Below the pieces are notes generated by a model. The model had not been told where the DNA came from. It made no database searches and was given only the letters and a program-made list of their open reading frames with translations. The translations under genes were made by a program, and so were the position numbers. A stretch of DNA of 64,000 bases from Acidimicrobiaceae bacterium. Its GTDB lineage: Bacteria > Actinomycetota > Acidimicrobiia > Acidimicrobiales > RAAP-2. The DNA lies in assembly GCA_003164095.1 (NCBI GenBank), contig PLRX01000089.1, forward strand, positions 1 to 64,000, written 5' to 3'. Every line of letters begins with the position of its first letter. The first letter of the stretch is position 1. Below, one piece after another: positions 7,240-15,339 of this stretch.

Positions 7240-8526
7240 TCACGCCGCGTCAGCCGCGCCGATGTCGATTGCTCGGGCCCACTCCGGGACGGACCCGCGC
7301 GGGTCCATCAGCCCGACGATCACGCGGATGCCCTTAGGCGCTGCCGCAGGCCATGGTGTGTGCCCGTCCGTCAGGACGACGATCAAGTCCGGCTTCGGGC
7401 GGAGCTCGGCCGCCTTGGCAAGCCCAACTCCCATGTCGGTTCCACCACCTCCGAGGAGGATGACGTCCTTGGCCTGCATCACCTTCTGCGCCTCGAAGGC
7501 CTCGGCATCGCAGCAGATGATGTCGAGCTGTCGACGTCCCACTCCCAGACTCCGGAGGACTCCGCCTACTTCCGCCAGGGACTGGGCGAGCATCCCGTCG
7601 TTCATGCTTCCCGAGGTGTCCAAGACCATGGCCACCTTCGGCAGAGGCTGGCGGAGACTCGGAAGGATCACGTCGCCCGAGATGGAGGACCGCCGAGATG
7701 GCTTGCGGTAGCTGAAGTCGACGCGACCGGCCACATCGGCCACGCCGCGACGCACTGCTGCAGCCAGTACCTGCTGCCATCGCACCGTCGGCTCGAGGAG
7801 TTCGCTGGCCCAGCGCTGCCAGCCGGCGGGCGTGTTCCCATAGAGCTGCTGGTGCTCTTTGATCTGCCGCGCGACCTCTCGCTCCAGGAGCTTCTGTGCT
7901 GCATCGGCGAGTCCTGAGCGATCGCTGTCCCAGGGCCGGCCCTGCCCGTCGCAGCCGCTCCCGCAATCTCCCTGGGACTGGTCATCCAGCCGCCCTGGTG
8001 GGAGCTGGAGATCCACAGCGCCCCCGAGGGCATCCCAATACTGTTCAGCGGTCCAACCGTCAGCGAGGCCAAGGGCGTGCGGAGTGACCGCGCCGTCCGG
8101 TCTCTTGGTTGTCCCAGCGACCAGATCATCGTTGATCTCCGCATCGGCCGCAGTGTTCCAACGTCGTTGGTCGGGATTGCCCTCGCTGACTGGTGCTTGA
8201 TGGCCGGACACCTCCCGGCATGGGAAGCGATCGCCATGGTGACGGAGCAAATGGCTGACCTGGTGGATCAACCAGAACCCCGTGGTCGGCACGTCCAACT
8301 CACTCATGACCTCAGGATCGAGGTACACATGCCACGACTGGTCGACGGGCAGCGCAGAGAGATCAAGTCGCTGGTCCGGGTGAAGGTCTAACTGGTCGAC
8401 GACGATGGGTTCGAGGGACAACAGAGCGCTCGCCATGTACGGCACCTGGTGCGCCGCCCACACGCGTGCGGCGGCCCACAGCCGCCGTTCTGTGGGACCC
8501 AACATGTCAAGCGATCCCTGTTTCAC
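7240..8526 (-). CDS. DUF2201-like VWA protein (metallopeptidase-like N-terminus plus von Willebrand A domain)
   Basis: MIDAS motif VAMVLDTSGSMNDG, GGGGTDMGVGL; N-terminal WLIHQVSHLLRHHGDRF resembles the zincin-like segment of this family. Confidence 0.75.
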   Translation of the reverse strand: MKQGSLDMLGPTERRLWAAARVWAAHQVPYMASALLSLEPIVVDQLDLHPDQRLDLSALPVDQSWHVYLDPEVMSELDVPTTGFWLIHQVSHLLRHHGDRFPCREVSGHQAPVSEGNPDQRRWNTAADAEINDDLVAGTTKRPDGAVTPHALGLADGWTAEQYWDALGGAVDLQLPPGRLDDQSQGDCGSGCDGQGRPWDSDRSGLADAAQKLLEREVARQIKEHQQLYGNTPAGWQRWASELLEPTVRWQQVLAAAVRRGVADVAGRVDFSYRKPSRRSSISGDVILPSLRQPLPKVAMVLDTSGSMNDGMLAQSLAEVGGVLRSLGVGRRQLDIICCDAEAFEAQKVMQAKDVILLGGGGTDMGVGLAKAAELRPKPDLIVVLTDGHTPWPAAAPKGIRVIVGLMDPRGSVPEWARAIDIGAADAA

Positions 8527-9619
8527 CTGGCCCCTCCCCGCTCAGAAGTCCTGCCGCTCGCAGGACGGGAGCGATCTCCAAGAGTCCACTCGGGAGCTCC
8601 GCTCCATCCGGGCGTGCTCCGGCCAACGCGCGCGCCGCCAGCGTGGCCACATCGGGTGCTTTCACGGCCACTCTCGCCACAACGCGCCATGCCGCGCTCC
8701 AGGATGCCGCATCCCCGTGGGCAATGGCGACGGTGGCGACAGCCGTCAAGACTGCGAAGGCTCGGTCGCTTCGTTCGGGAAGTTCGAAGCCGTCCGGATC
8801 GGCCAGGACCGCCTCAGGATCAGGCAAGTCCATGTTGGCCAGCCACGATAGGAACTCGATACCGGCGCCCTCGCCGACCGCGCCGATGACCAGGTGCATC
8901 CGGGCGCTTTCCGATGCGCCCACGGCATCACAGGTGGCGAGCAGCGTGGCCACCGAATCCCAGCTGCGAGGGCTCGGCCATCCTCGTCCAGCCTGATCGG
9001 CGATCTGGGGCACCTGGAGTGCCAGTGCCGGCCGCACCTCCAGAAACGCTCCGACGGCCGCCCTCACGGCCAGAGTCTGGGCATCGGACGGCGTGTGCCC
9101 CTCAAATACGGGCGGCGCACCGAAGCCCATGGCGATGCCCTTGGCCACGGCCTTCGCATCAACAGGCCAGTCCAGGTGGACCAGGCGATTCGCCAGGGGT
9201 GCTGACAGCTGCCATCCGTCGGCCGCCTCCTCGGGGGGATTGGCAGCTGCCACCACGCGGACGCTCTCGGGAAGGGCGAGATCGCCGACCACCCGCTCAA
9301 GCACGACCCGAAGCATTGCCGCCTGCACTGCGGGCGGGGCTGTCGTCAACTCGTCCAAGAAGAGCAGGCCGTGACCGGACGCGGCCAGCCTCCTCGCCCA
9401 GAGCGGCGGTGCCATCTGGACGGCCCCATCGATCACAACCGGTAGGCCGGCAAAGTCGGCAGGCTCGCGGATAGAGCCGATCACGACTTCGGTCGGCCAG
9501 CCAAGGGCCTCACCGAGAGCGCGTACGACCGATGTCTTGCCCGTGCCAGGACTCCCCCAGAGAAGAACCGGTACACCCGCCTGGACCGAGATGGACAGGG
9601 CCTCACTCACTGATGACAC
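8507..9619 (-). CDS. MoxR-type AAA+ ATPase
   Basis: Walker A LLWGSPGTGKTSVVRAL, Walker B HGLLFLDELTTAPPAVQAAMLRVVLE, sensor VRVVAAANPPEEAADGWQLSAPLANRLVHL. Confidence 0.85.
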   Translation of the reverse strand: MSSVSEALSISVQAGVPVLLWGSPGTGKTSVVRALGEALGWPTEVVIGSIREPADFAGLPVVIDGAVQMAPPLWARRLAASGHGLLFLDELTTAPPAVQAAMLRVVLERVVGDLALPESVRVVAAANPPEEAADGWQLSAPLANRLVHLDWPVDAKAVAKGIAMGFGAPPVFEGHTPSDAQTLAVRAAVGAFLEVRPALALQVPQIADQAGRGWPSPRSWDSVATLLATCDAVGASESARMHLVIGAVGEGAGIEFLSWLANMDLPDPEAVLADPDGFELPERSDRAFAVLTAVATVAIAHGDAASWSAAWRVVARVAVKAPDVATLAARALAGARPDGAELPSGLLEIAPVLRAAGLLSGEGPGETGIA

Positions 9620-9829
9620 GTCGATCGCAACTCACCTCCACTGCCCATTGTTCCAGATGCATGGCTTGAACCGTCCTGAACAGGGCAGCGTGCATTGCAT
9701 TCTGAATGTCAGGGGATTCCGCCGCTCCGTCTCGGTGATGACACCGGGGCTGCGATCACACTGACCTGGGCGTTCACCGAATCGGGTCGGCTTTAGGCGG
9801 AGACTCGCGGAGCCTCGGTCAATAAGACA

Positions 9830-10690
9830 TCAAGAGCTCGGCGAGTCGGCTTTGAGCGAGTACACGATCGTGACCTGGGCGCTGGCCTGTTGGGACCCCA
9901 CTTCCAGAGGAACGGCGGACGACTGGGCGGAGGTCCCCGCGGCGGAGTTGAAACCCGGGCTGGGCTGTGAGATTGGCGTCGTGTCTGTCAGCGAGCACAC
10001 CGGTCCGAGCCGTTCACTTGCGGATGCGGCCATAGTTTGGGCGTGGCTCACCGCCTGGTGAACTGCATCGGTCCGGGCATGGTCCTCGAGATTTCGGGTG
10101 TCCTTGATCGAGAAGGTTGCGGAGTTGATCTGGCCAGCATTCCCGGCGGCCCCGGAGACCGCGTCGATAACACTCCCAGCGGATGCAAGGTTGGTGATCA
10201 TTGCGGTGACGCTGTTATTGACGCCGTACCCGGTGAGCACCTCAGTTCCGTTCTTGAGTGTGTAGTTCGGTTGGACGCTTAGACCTGTCGTCTGGATGTT
10301 CTGTTTCGTCACCCCGCCGGCAGCGAAGGCCGCGATCACCGCCGCCGCAGCGGTGTTGTTGGACGCCAGGGCGGCCTGGGCCGTTGCCCCGGTCGTCGAG
10401 ATGGTGATGTCCACCGTGAGGGTGTCGGGAGTACCGGTCGCAACACCGGTTCCCTGAACCGTCAGCTTCGCTGAATTGGGGGAGCACCCCGGCACGCTCG
10501 CAGTCGAAGTGCTCCCTGTCGCACATCCGGTCGCAACGACGCCGGCCAGACCGACGGCGGCGATACCAACCGCGACGAAGTGATGGCGTCGCCCTGCAGT
10601 GCGTATCCGGGCAGGCACCTGAGCCTTAGTATCCGGGTCGACACCAGATCTACCTGGCACCTCAGATGTGTCGTCGGCGGTGTCGGACAT
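9830..10690 (-). CDS. SIMPL domain (DUF541) secreted protein
   Basis: LTVQGTGVATGTPDTLTVDITISTTGATAQAAL...VTKQNIQTTGLSVQPNYT...LTGYGVNNSVTAMI; N-terminal TM/lipobox-like ATGCATG; ATG at 10690. Confidence 0.8.
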   Translation of the reverse strand: MSDTADDTSEVPGRSGVDPDTKAQVPARIRTAGRRHHFVAVGIAAVGLAGVVATGCATGSTSTASVPGCSPNSAKLTVQGTGVATGTPDTLTVDITISTTGATAQAALASNNTAAAAVIAAFAAGGVTKQNIQTTGLSVQPNYTLKNGTEVLTGYGVNNSVTAMITNLASAGSVIDAVSGAAGNAGQINSATFSIKDTRNLEDHARTDAVHQAVSHAQTMAASASERLGPVCSLTDTTPISQPSPGFNSAAGTSAQSSAVPLEVGSQQASAQVTIVYSLKADSPSS

Positions 10691-10727
10691 GCCAATTCCT
10701 TCTTTCTGTGCTCGGGAGTGGAATTGA

Positions 10728-11558
10728 TCAACGGGATACGACGACAACCATGAACCACTGGTTCGGGACCTCGGCACACGACGGGGAAACGGTCGTGGCC
10801 TGCTGGTGCGATGCGGGTGGACAGGCGCTGGCGAGGGTTGCCGTGATCACCACATCACCAGGCTTAATGGCTTCGAAGACTGAGCTGCCCGACTGTCTCG
10901 CTCCATTTCGGGCCCTTCCCACCGCCCGCATGACGCCCGGATGAGTTCGGGACACACTTACAGGTAGTTCCTGGTGGAGCGTTGCCGAGAGACTTGAGGC
11001 GGAGGCGACGATCGGTGCCCCCCAGGACCCCGCTTTCGTCGCGGGCAGGCTGAGAGTGACCCGCTGGCCAACCTTGACGGTGACCGATGCCGGGGACGAC
11101 GTGACACCCGACGCGCCTGCAGCGCTGTTGGCACTGGCGAATCCTTGGATGACGGCTGCGGTAGCGAAGAACGCCCCGGCGCACCGGGACACTCCCGATT
11201 CCACGCTCACGGAGACGCATTCCGACTCGGTGCCCGCCCCCGATGGAGTGCCCACACTTGACGAGGGTCCGGAGGTAGCGGTGGAGCCTCCCACTGTAGG
11301 CGTCGGCACACGCGGGCCGGAGCCCGATGCCACCCGATTGTCCGTTCTTGCCGTAGTGGAGAGCACGCCGGTTCCCACTACCACCGCGATGATCGCAGCC
11401 ACGGCGCACCCGATCGTCGCCACAGTGCGGTGTCGCTTCACACGACGACGGCTGACATCGCCCATGAGTTCATTCGCGGAAGACCCCTTCGGCTGCCATG
11501 CCGACGAAACTTCGTCCATGGCTCTACGGAGCCGCGAGTCCAAGTCATCGGTTGTCAT
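10728..11558 (-). CDS. Single-pass membrane protein, probable anti-sigma partner of the downstream-numbered ECF sigma gene
   Basis: N-terminal cytoplasmic segment, TM TVATIGCAVAAIIAVVVGTGVL, Ser/Thr-rich linker; 4-bp overlap with the sigma gene. Confidence 0.55.
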   Translation of the reverse strand: MTTDDLDSRLRRAMDEVSSAWQPKGSSANELMGDVSRRRVKRHRTVATIGCAVAAIIAVVVGTGVLSTTARTDNRVASGSGPRVPTPTVGGSTATSGPSSSVGTPSGAGTESECVSVSVESGVSRCAGAFFATAAVIQGFASANSAAGASGVTSSPASVTVKVGQRVTLSLPATKAGSWGAPIVASASSLSATLHQELPVSVSRTHPGVMRAVGRARNGARQSGSSVFEAIKPGDVVITATLASACPPASHQQATTVSPSCAEVPNQWFMVVVVSR

Positions 11559-12181
11559 AGCTCATCCCTTTCGAGGCTCATGGAGCCGAGCATCGCCGAC
11601 AAGGAGGCGCGTGCTTTCGCCAGCTGGGACTTCACGGTCCCCACGCTGCAGCTAAGAATCCTGGCGATCTCGGCTTCAGGAAGATCCTCGTAGTAGCGGA
11701 GGATCACCGTTTCGCGTTGACGGGGCGGGAGACCACGGACTGCATCCATGACAATGAGGGAGTCGTCCGACGCAAGGGTGGTATCGGTGTCCGATCCTTC
11801 CGTCGACTGGCGATCGGGATCACTTGCGTAGATCCTGCGATTTGACCGGTCCTCGGTGCCACGTCGGCGAAGCCGCGACCTACACAGGTTGATGACAGCC
11901 GTCCGGAGGTACCAATGGGCACGCTCAAGGTGTCGGATCCGCCACCAATTCGAGAATGTTCGCAGGAATGCCTCTTGGACGACCTCTTCGGCTCCTCCGC
12001 GGTCACCGAGCAGGAGCGCCGCCAAACGGCACAATCCGTCGTAGTGCGTGACGAATAGATCTGCGATCTGCTCGTCACGATCGGATCTGGAGTCGTTCAC
12101 CGCGACATTCGTCCGATGATGGGCCCCGGCACCCAATTCAGCATTTGCCAGCGCCGGCAGCGGAACTCCCATACCTTCCAC
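11555..12181 (-). CDS. ECF RNA polymerase sigma factor (SigE-like)
   Basis: Region 2 VTHYDGLCRLAALLLGDRGGAEEVVQEAFLRTFSNWWRI and region 4 DAVRGLPPRQRETVILRYYEDLPEAEIARILSCSVGTVKSQLAKARASL. Confidence 0.85.
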   Translation of the reverse strand: MEGMGVPLPALANAELGAGAHHRTNVAVNDSRSDRDEQIADLFVTHYDGLCRLAALLLGDRGGAEEVVQEAFLRTFSNWWRIRHLERAHWYLRTAVINLCRSRLRRRGTEDRSNRRIYASDPDRQSTEGSDTDTTLASDDSLIVMDAVRGLPPRQRETVILRYYEDLPEAEIARILSCSVGTVKSQLAKARASLSAMLGSMSLERDEL

Positions 12182-12546
12182 GACGCACGGGGGTCCGGAA
12201 ACGTTGCCCGCGACGTCACCAAAGGCACCTGGACACGCTCAGGCCTTCAGCCACGCATCACGTCGAGTCACCTGGAACAGCCAAGGCCGCCCACCTATTC
12301 GATGGTCCATCGTCCTGCACCATCTCATCCAGGTCCACTCGGATGGCGCGCCTGTCTCCCGGCGGGGGGAGGCAGGCGGCCCTGCTTCGGATCAAGGCAG
12401 GTGGCGGAACCCACTCCCCGAAGAGGTAAGCCCAACCTATCGTGTGCCGAAGTCAGTTGGCGAGCGAGTGGCACCAGGGGAGCCCAATCGATCGGAAGGT
12501 ACGGTACGCGCTGCTTGTGTGGTCGTAGCTCAGCGCTGACACCGCC

Positions 12547-12658
12547 GTAGGACAACAAGGGTTGATTCAAAACAGTCGGAGCCGGGCGCCAGTTGGGGGA
12601 CCTCAGTCCGCCATTCCTGAGGGCAATCAGCCAGATCCTGTCCTATAAAATGTCCTAC
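12547..12658. repeat. Three TGTCCTAY-type repeats (possible integrase arm sites)
   Basis: GTAGGACA 12547-12554 (inverted), TGTCCTAT 12639-12646, TGTCCTAC 12651-12658, next to the putative att site. Confidence 0.4.
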
Positions 12659-12764
12659 AAACAGCGCCGTTAGCTGTCGTCGGATACCTTCCCCGTCGCC
12701 CATCATCGCAGGTCAGAACGTTGCGCACCGTCCGATGTCTGCCATAACGTAGCCTTGGGACGAA

Positions 12765-12806
12765 CTGATAATGCTGAGGTCACAAGTTCGATTCTTGTTA
12801 GCCCCA
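12765..12806 (+). pseudogene. 3' fragment of tRNA-Ile(GAT); putative attachment site
   Basis: CTGATAA anticodon loop, TGCTG, AGGTC, T-arm ACAAG-TTCGATT-CTTGT, acceptor TAGCCCC + A. No matching GGGGCTA 5' half or anticodon-stem partner (CAGCA) upstream. Confidence 0.7.
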
Positions 12807-12939
12807 CTCGATTTTCCCTGATCAGCACCAGTTGCTGCGGAAGAGCCGCTCAGCGGATCCGACTCCATGCCCCGGGGTGCGGCTGGCAGTCCAGGATCCC
12901 GGTCGTCGACCGTCACGGCGTCAGGATTAGGGTCCGCCC

Positions 12940-13563
12940 ATGGCCCCGGCACGCGAGTTCGTCCTTTTCGACCTGGGTGGTGTCCTGGTCGAATTGCGGG
13001 GCGTGACGACGATGCCCGAATTCGCCGGGATCGACGACGAGCAGGAGCTGTGGCGCCGTTGGCTCGGCTGCAGGTGGGTCCGCCGGTTGGAGAGCGGGGA
13101 CTGCGACCCCGAAGCATTCGCCCAGGATGTGGTCGACGACTGGCACCTGGCGGTTGGGCCCGAGGAATTCCTGGCGATGTTCGCATCGTGGCCGGTAGGG
13201 CCGTTGGTCGGGGCAGAGGACCTGGTGCGACGGACAGCTGCGGAGGTGCCCGTCGGGTGTCTCTCCAACACGAACGTGCTCCATTGGGACGGCAACGCCG
13301 AGCACTGGCCGTTGATGGAGGTGTTCGCTCACCGGTTCCTGTCACACCGAATGGGCGAGGTGAAGCCCGACGCCGTGGCGTTCGCCCGAGTCGCCGAGGA
13401 ACTGGCACTCCCGACCGACCGGATCCTGCTCCTGGACGACAACCAGGTGAACGTCGACGGGGCGCGTGCCGCCGGCTTCCAGGCGGAGCGGGTGCTCGGC
13501 GTAGGCGAGGCCCACCGTGTGTTGGGACTGGCCAGAGTGCTCCATCGCGGTCCTCAGGGCTGA
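12940..13563 (+). CDS. HAD family hydrolase (HAD-IA type)
   Basis: FVLFDLGGVLVEL N-terminus, PVGCLSNTN, GEVKPDAVAFARVAEEL, ILLLDDNQVNVDGARAAGF. Confidence 0.85.
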   Translation: MAPAREFVLFDLGGVLVELRGVTTMPEFAGIDDEQELWRRWLGCRWVRRLESGDCDPEAFAQDVVDDWHLAVGPEEFLAMFASWPVGPLVGAEDLVRRTAAEVPVGCLSNTNVLHWDGNAEHWPLMEVFAHRFLSHRMGEVKPDAVAFARVAEELALPTDRILLLDDNQVNVDGARAAGFQAERVLGVGEAHRVLGLARVLHRGPQG

Positions 13564-13767
13564 AGGGACCGTATCGGTAGGTCGGGGCACTGCCGTGTCT
13601 GCCGGCGCGCCACCGGGGCCAGGGTGACTATCCGGACGTCCCGGACTTGGGTGGCCCGAGCCCGATGAAGGCGGGCGCCCGGTCCGCATGCCCGGGCGGG
13701 CAGGGCGGCGCCTCGGGCGTTCGACCGGTCTCCTGCGGGACCCTGACGCCGAGCAGTCGTCCCCACG

Positions 13768-15339
13768 TCACAGCAGGCTGGGAATCACGGCCTCCACCAC
13801 GCTGGGCCCCGGGGTGGCGAGGGCACGCCCCAGTTCGTCGGCGAATTGCTCGGTCGTCTCGGCCCGGGCAGCGTGGAGCCCGAGGCCCTGGGCCAGTGGG
13901 ACGAACCCGATGTCAGGACGACCCAGGTCGAGCATGTCGCGGGCACGCGGCCCGGGCTCGGCGGCACCCACCCGGTCGAGCTCCATGTTCAGCACGGCGT
14001 AGGAGTGGTTGTTGAGGATGACGGTGGTCACGTCGAGGCCCTCGCGGGCCATGGTCCACCACGCCTGGATCGTGTAGAGGGCGCTGCCGTCGGCCTCGAG
14101 CGCCACCACCCTGCGGCTCCGGTCGGCAACGGCGGCGCCGACGGCCACCGGTAGGCCCTGTCCGATGGCCCCGCCGGTCAGGCACAACCAGTCGTGGGGC
14201 GGAGCGCCGGCCGTGGCTCCCGGGGCGAACAGACCAGAGGTGTTCCCCTCGTCGGACACCACCGCCCCCTCGGGGAGCAGCGCACCGAGCGTTTGGCACA
14301 CGGTCTGGGCCGACAACGCGCCGGTGGCCGGTGCGGGCCGCTCGGCCTGTTGGCGTGGTGCGGCCCCGGCCGTGGCGCCGACCAGGTCGGCCAGGGCGTC
14401 GACGGCCCCTGGCAGATCGTCGCCCGGGCCCGCCACCGGGTGCACGGTGCACCCGGTGGGCACCAGGTCACTCGGCTTACCCGGATAGGCGAAGAAGGAG
14501 ACCGGCGACTTGCCGTCGAGGAGGATCAGGTGGCGGATGCCGTCGAGGCGCATCATCGCGAACTCCGCCAGGTAGCCGAGGCGCTCCACCGGCGGACGAC
14601 CGGCACCCCGCTCGAGCTTCGCCGGGAACGTCTCGCACAGGAGCTCGGCGCCGGTCGAGGTGGCCAGATCGGCGACTGCGTCGAGCAGGGGGCCCGAGCA
14701 CGCGCGGCCGCCGATGAAGACGGCGCAGCGCTCGCCCGAGCGGAGGGCCGCCGCAGCCGCCTCGAGTACGTCCTGGTCGGGGGCGGTGCCGCCACCGGGG
14801 CCGGTGCCCACGCCGCCCGACGCATCCACGGGCACGCCGCCCTCCGACCACGAGACGTCGGCCGGGAGGATCAGGGTGGCCACAGCCCCGGGCGGCCCGA
14901 AGGCGGCGGCCAGGGTGTCCCGGGCGTCCGCGCCGACCTGTTCGGTCGACTCGGTGGTCCGGACGAACCTGGAGACGTTGCGGGCGACGGTGGCGATGTC
15001 CGACTGGAGCTGGGCGTCATACGGGCGGTGGGACAGGGCGTGGTCGCCCACGATGTTCACGACGGGGCTGTGGGCGCGGCGGGCATTGTGGAGGTTGGCG
15101 AGTCCGTTCCCCAGTCCGGGCCCGAGATGGAGGAGGGTGGACGCGGGCCGTCCGGCCACGCGGGCGTACCCGTCGGCGGCACCGGTGGCCACCCCCTCGA
15201 AGAGCGCGAGCACCCCGTGCATGCCCGGCTCGTCGTCGAGGGCGGCGACGAAGTGCATCTCCGAGGTGCCCGGGTTCATGAAGCAGGTGTCGACACCGTG
15301 GGCGGTGAGCGTGCGGATGAGGGACCGGGCACCGTTCAC
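13768..15339 (-). CDS. Acetolactate-synthase-large-subunit-like ThDP-dependent enzyme
   Basis: MNGARSLIRTLTAHGVDTCFMNPGTSEMHFVAAL...GVATGAADGYARVAGRPASTLLHLGPGLGNGLANLHNARRAHSPVVNIVGDHA. Confidence 0.85.
   Translation of the reverse strand: MNGARSLIRTLTAHGVDTCFMNPGTSEMHFVAALDDEPGMHGVLALFEGVATGAADGYARVAGRPASTLLHLGPGLGNGLANLHNARRAHSPVVNIVGDHALSHRPYDAQLQSDIATVARNVSRFVRTTESTEQVGADARDTLAAAFGPPGAVATLILPADVSWSEGGVPVDASGGVGTGPGGGTAPDQDVLEAAAAALRSGERCAVFIGGRACSGPLLDAVADLATSTGAELLCETFPAKLERGAGRPPVERLGYLAEFAMMRLDGIRHLILLDGKSPVSFFAYPGKPSDLVPTGCTVHPVAGPGDDLPGAVDALADLVGATAGAAPRQQAERPAPATGALSAQTVCQTLGALLPEGAVVSDEGNTSGLFAPGATAGAPPHDWLCLTGGAIGQGLPVAVGAAVADRSRRVVALEADGSALYTIQAWWTMAREGLDVTTVILNNHSYAVLNMELDRVGAAEPGPRARDMLDLGRPDIGFVPLAQGLGLHAARAETTEQFADELGRALATPGPSVVEAVIPSLL

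Larger units (their letters stand above)
1..12806. mobile_element. Right-hand part of a putative integrative (conjugative/mobilizable) element; left end lies outside the window
   Basis: TrbL/VirB6-like and VirB2/TrbC-like genes at the left edge, accessory cargo, and a 3' tRNA-Ile-like fragment at 12765-12806 followed by housekeeping-type genes. No integrase visible in the window. Confidence 0.55.

Noticed and set aside
12204-12570. Short ORFs between the sigma gene and the att-like site as integrase remnants
   Set aside because: No tyrosine or serine recombinase catalytic motifs recognised; compositions look non-coding.
12721-12806. Complete functional tRNA gene
   Set aside because: Only the anticodon-loop-to-3' part is present; 5' acceptor, D-arm and anticodon 5' stem are missing.
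12713-13408. 231-aa minus-strand ORF containing GANKNRTCDLSIISSSQG
   Set aside because: The NRTCDLSIIS segment is the conceptual translation through the tRNA-Ile fragment, and the rest is antisense to the HAD gene at 12940; a common annotation artefact.
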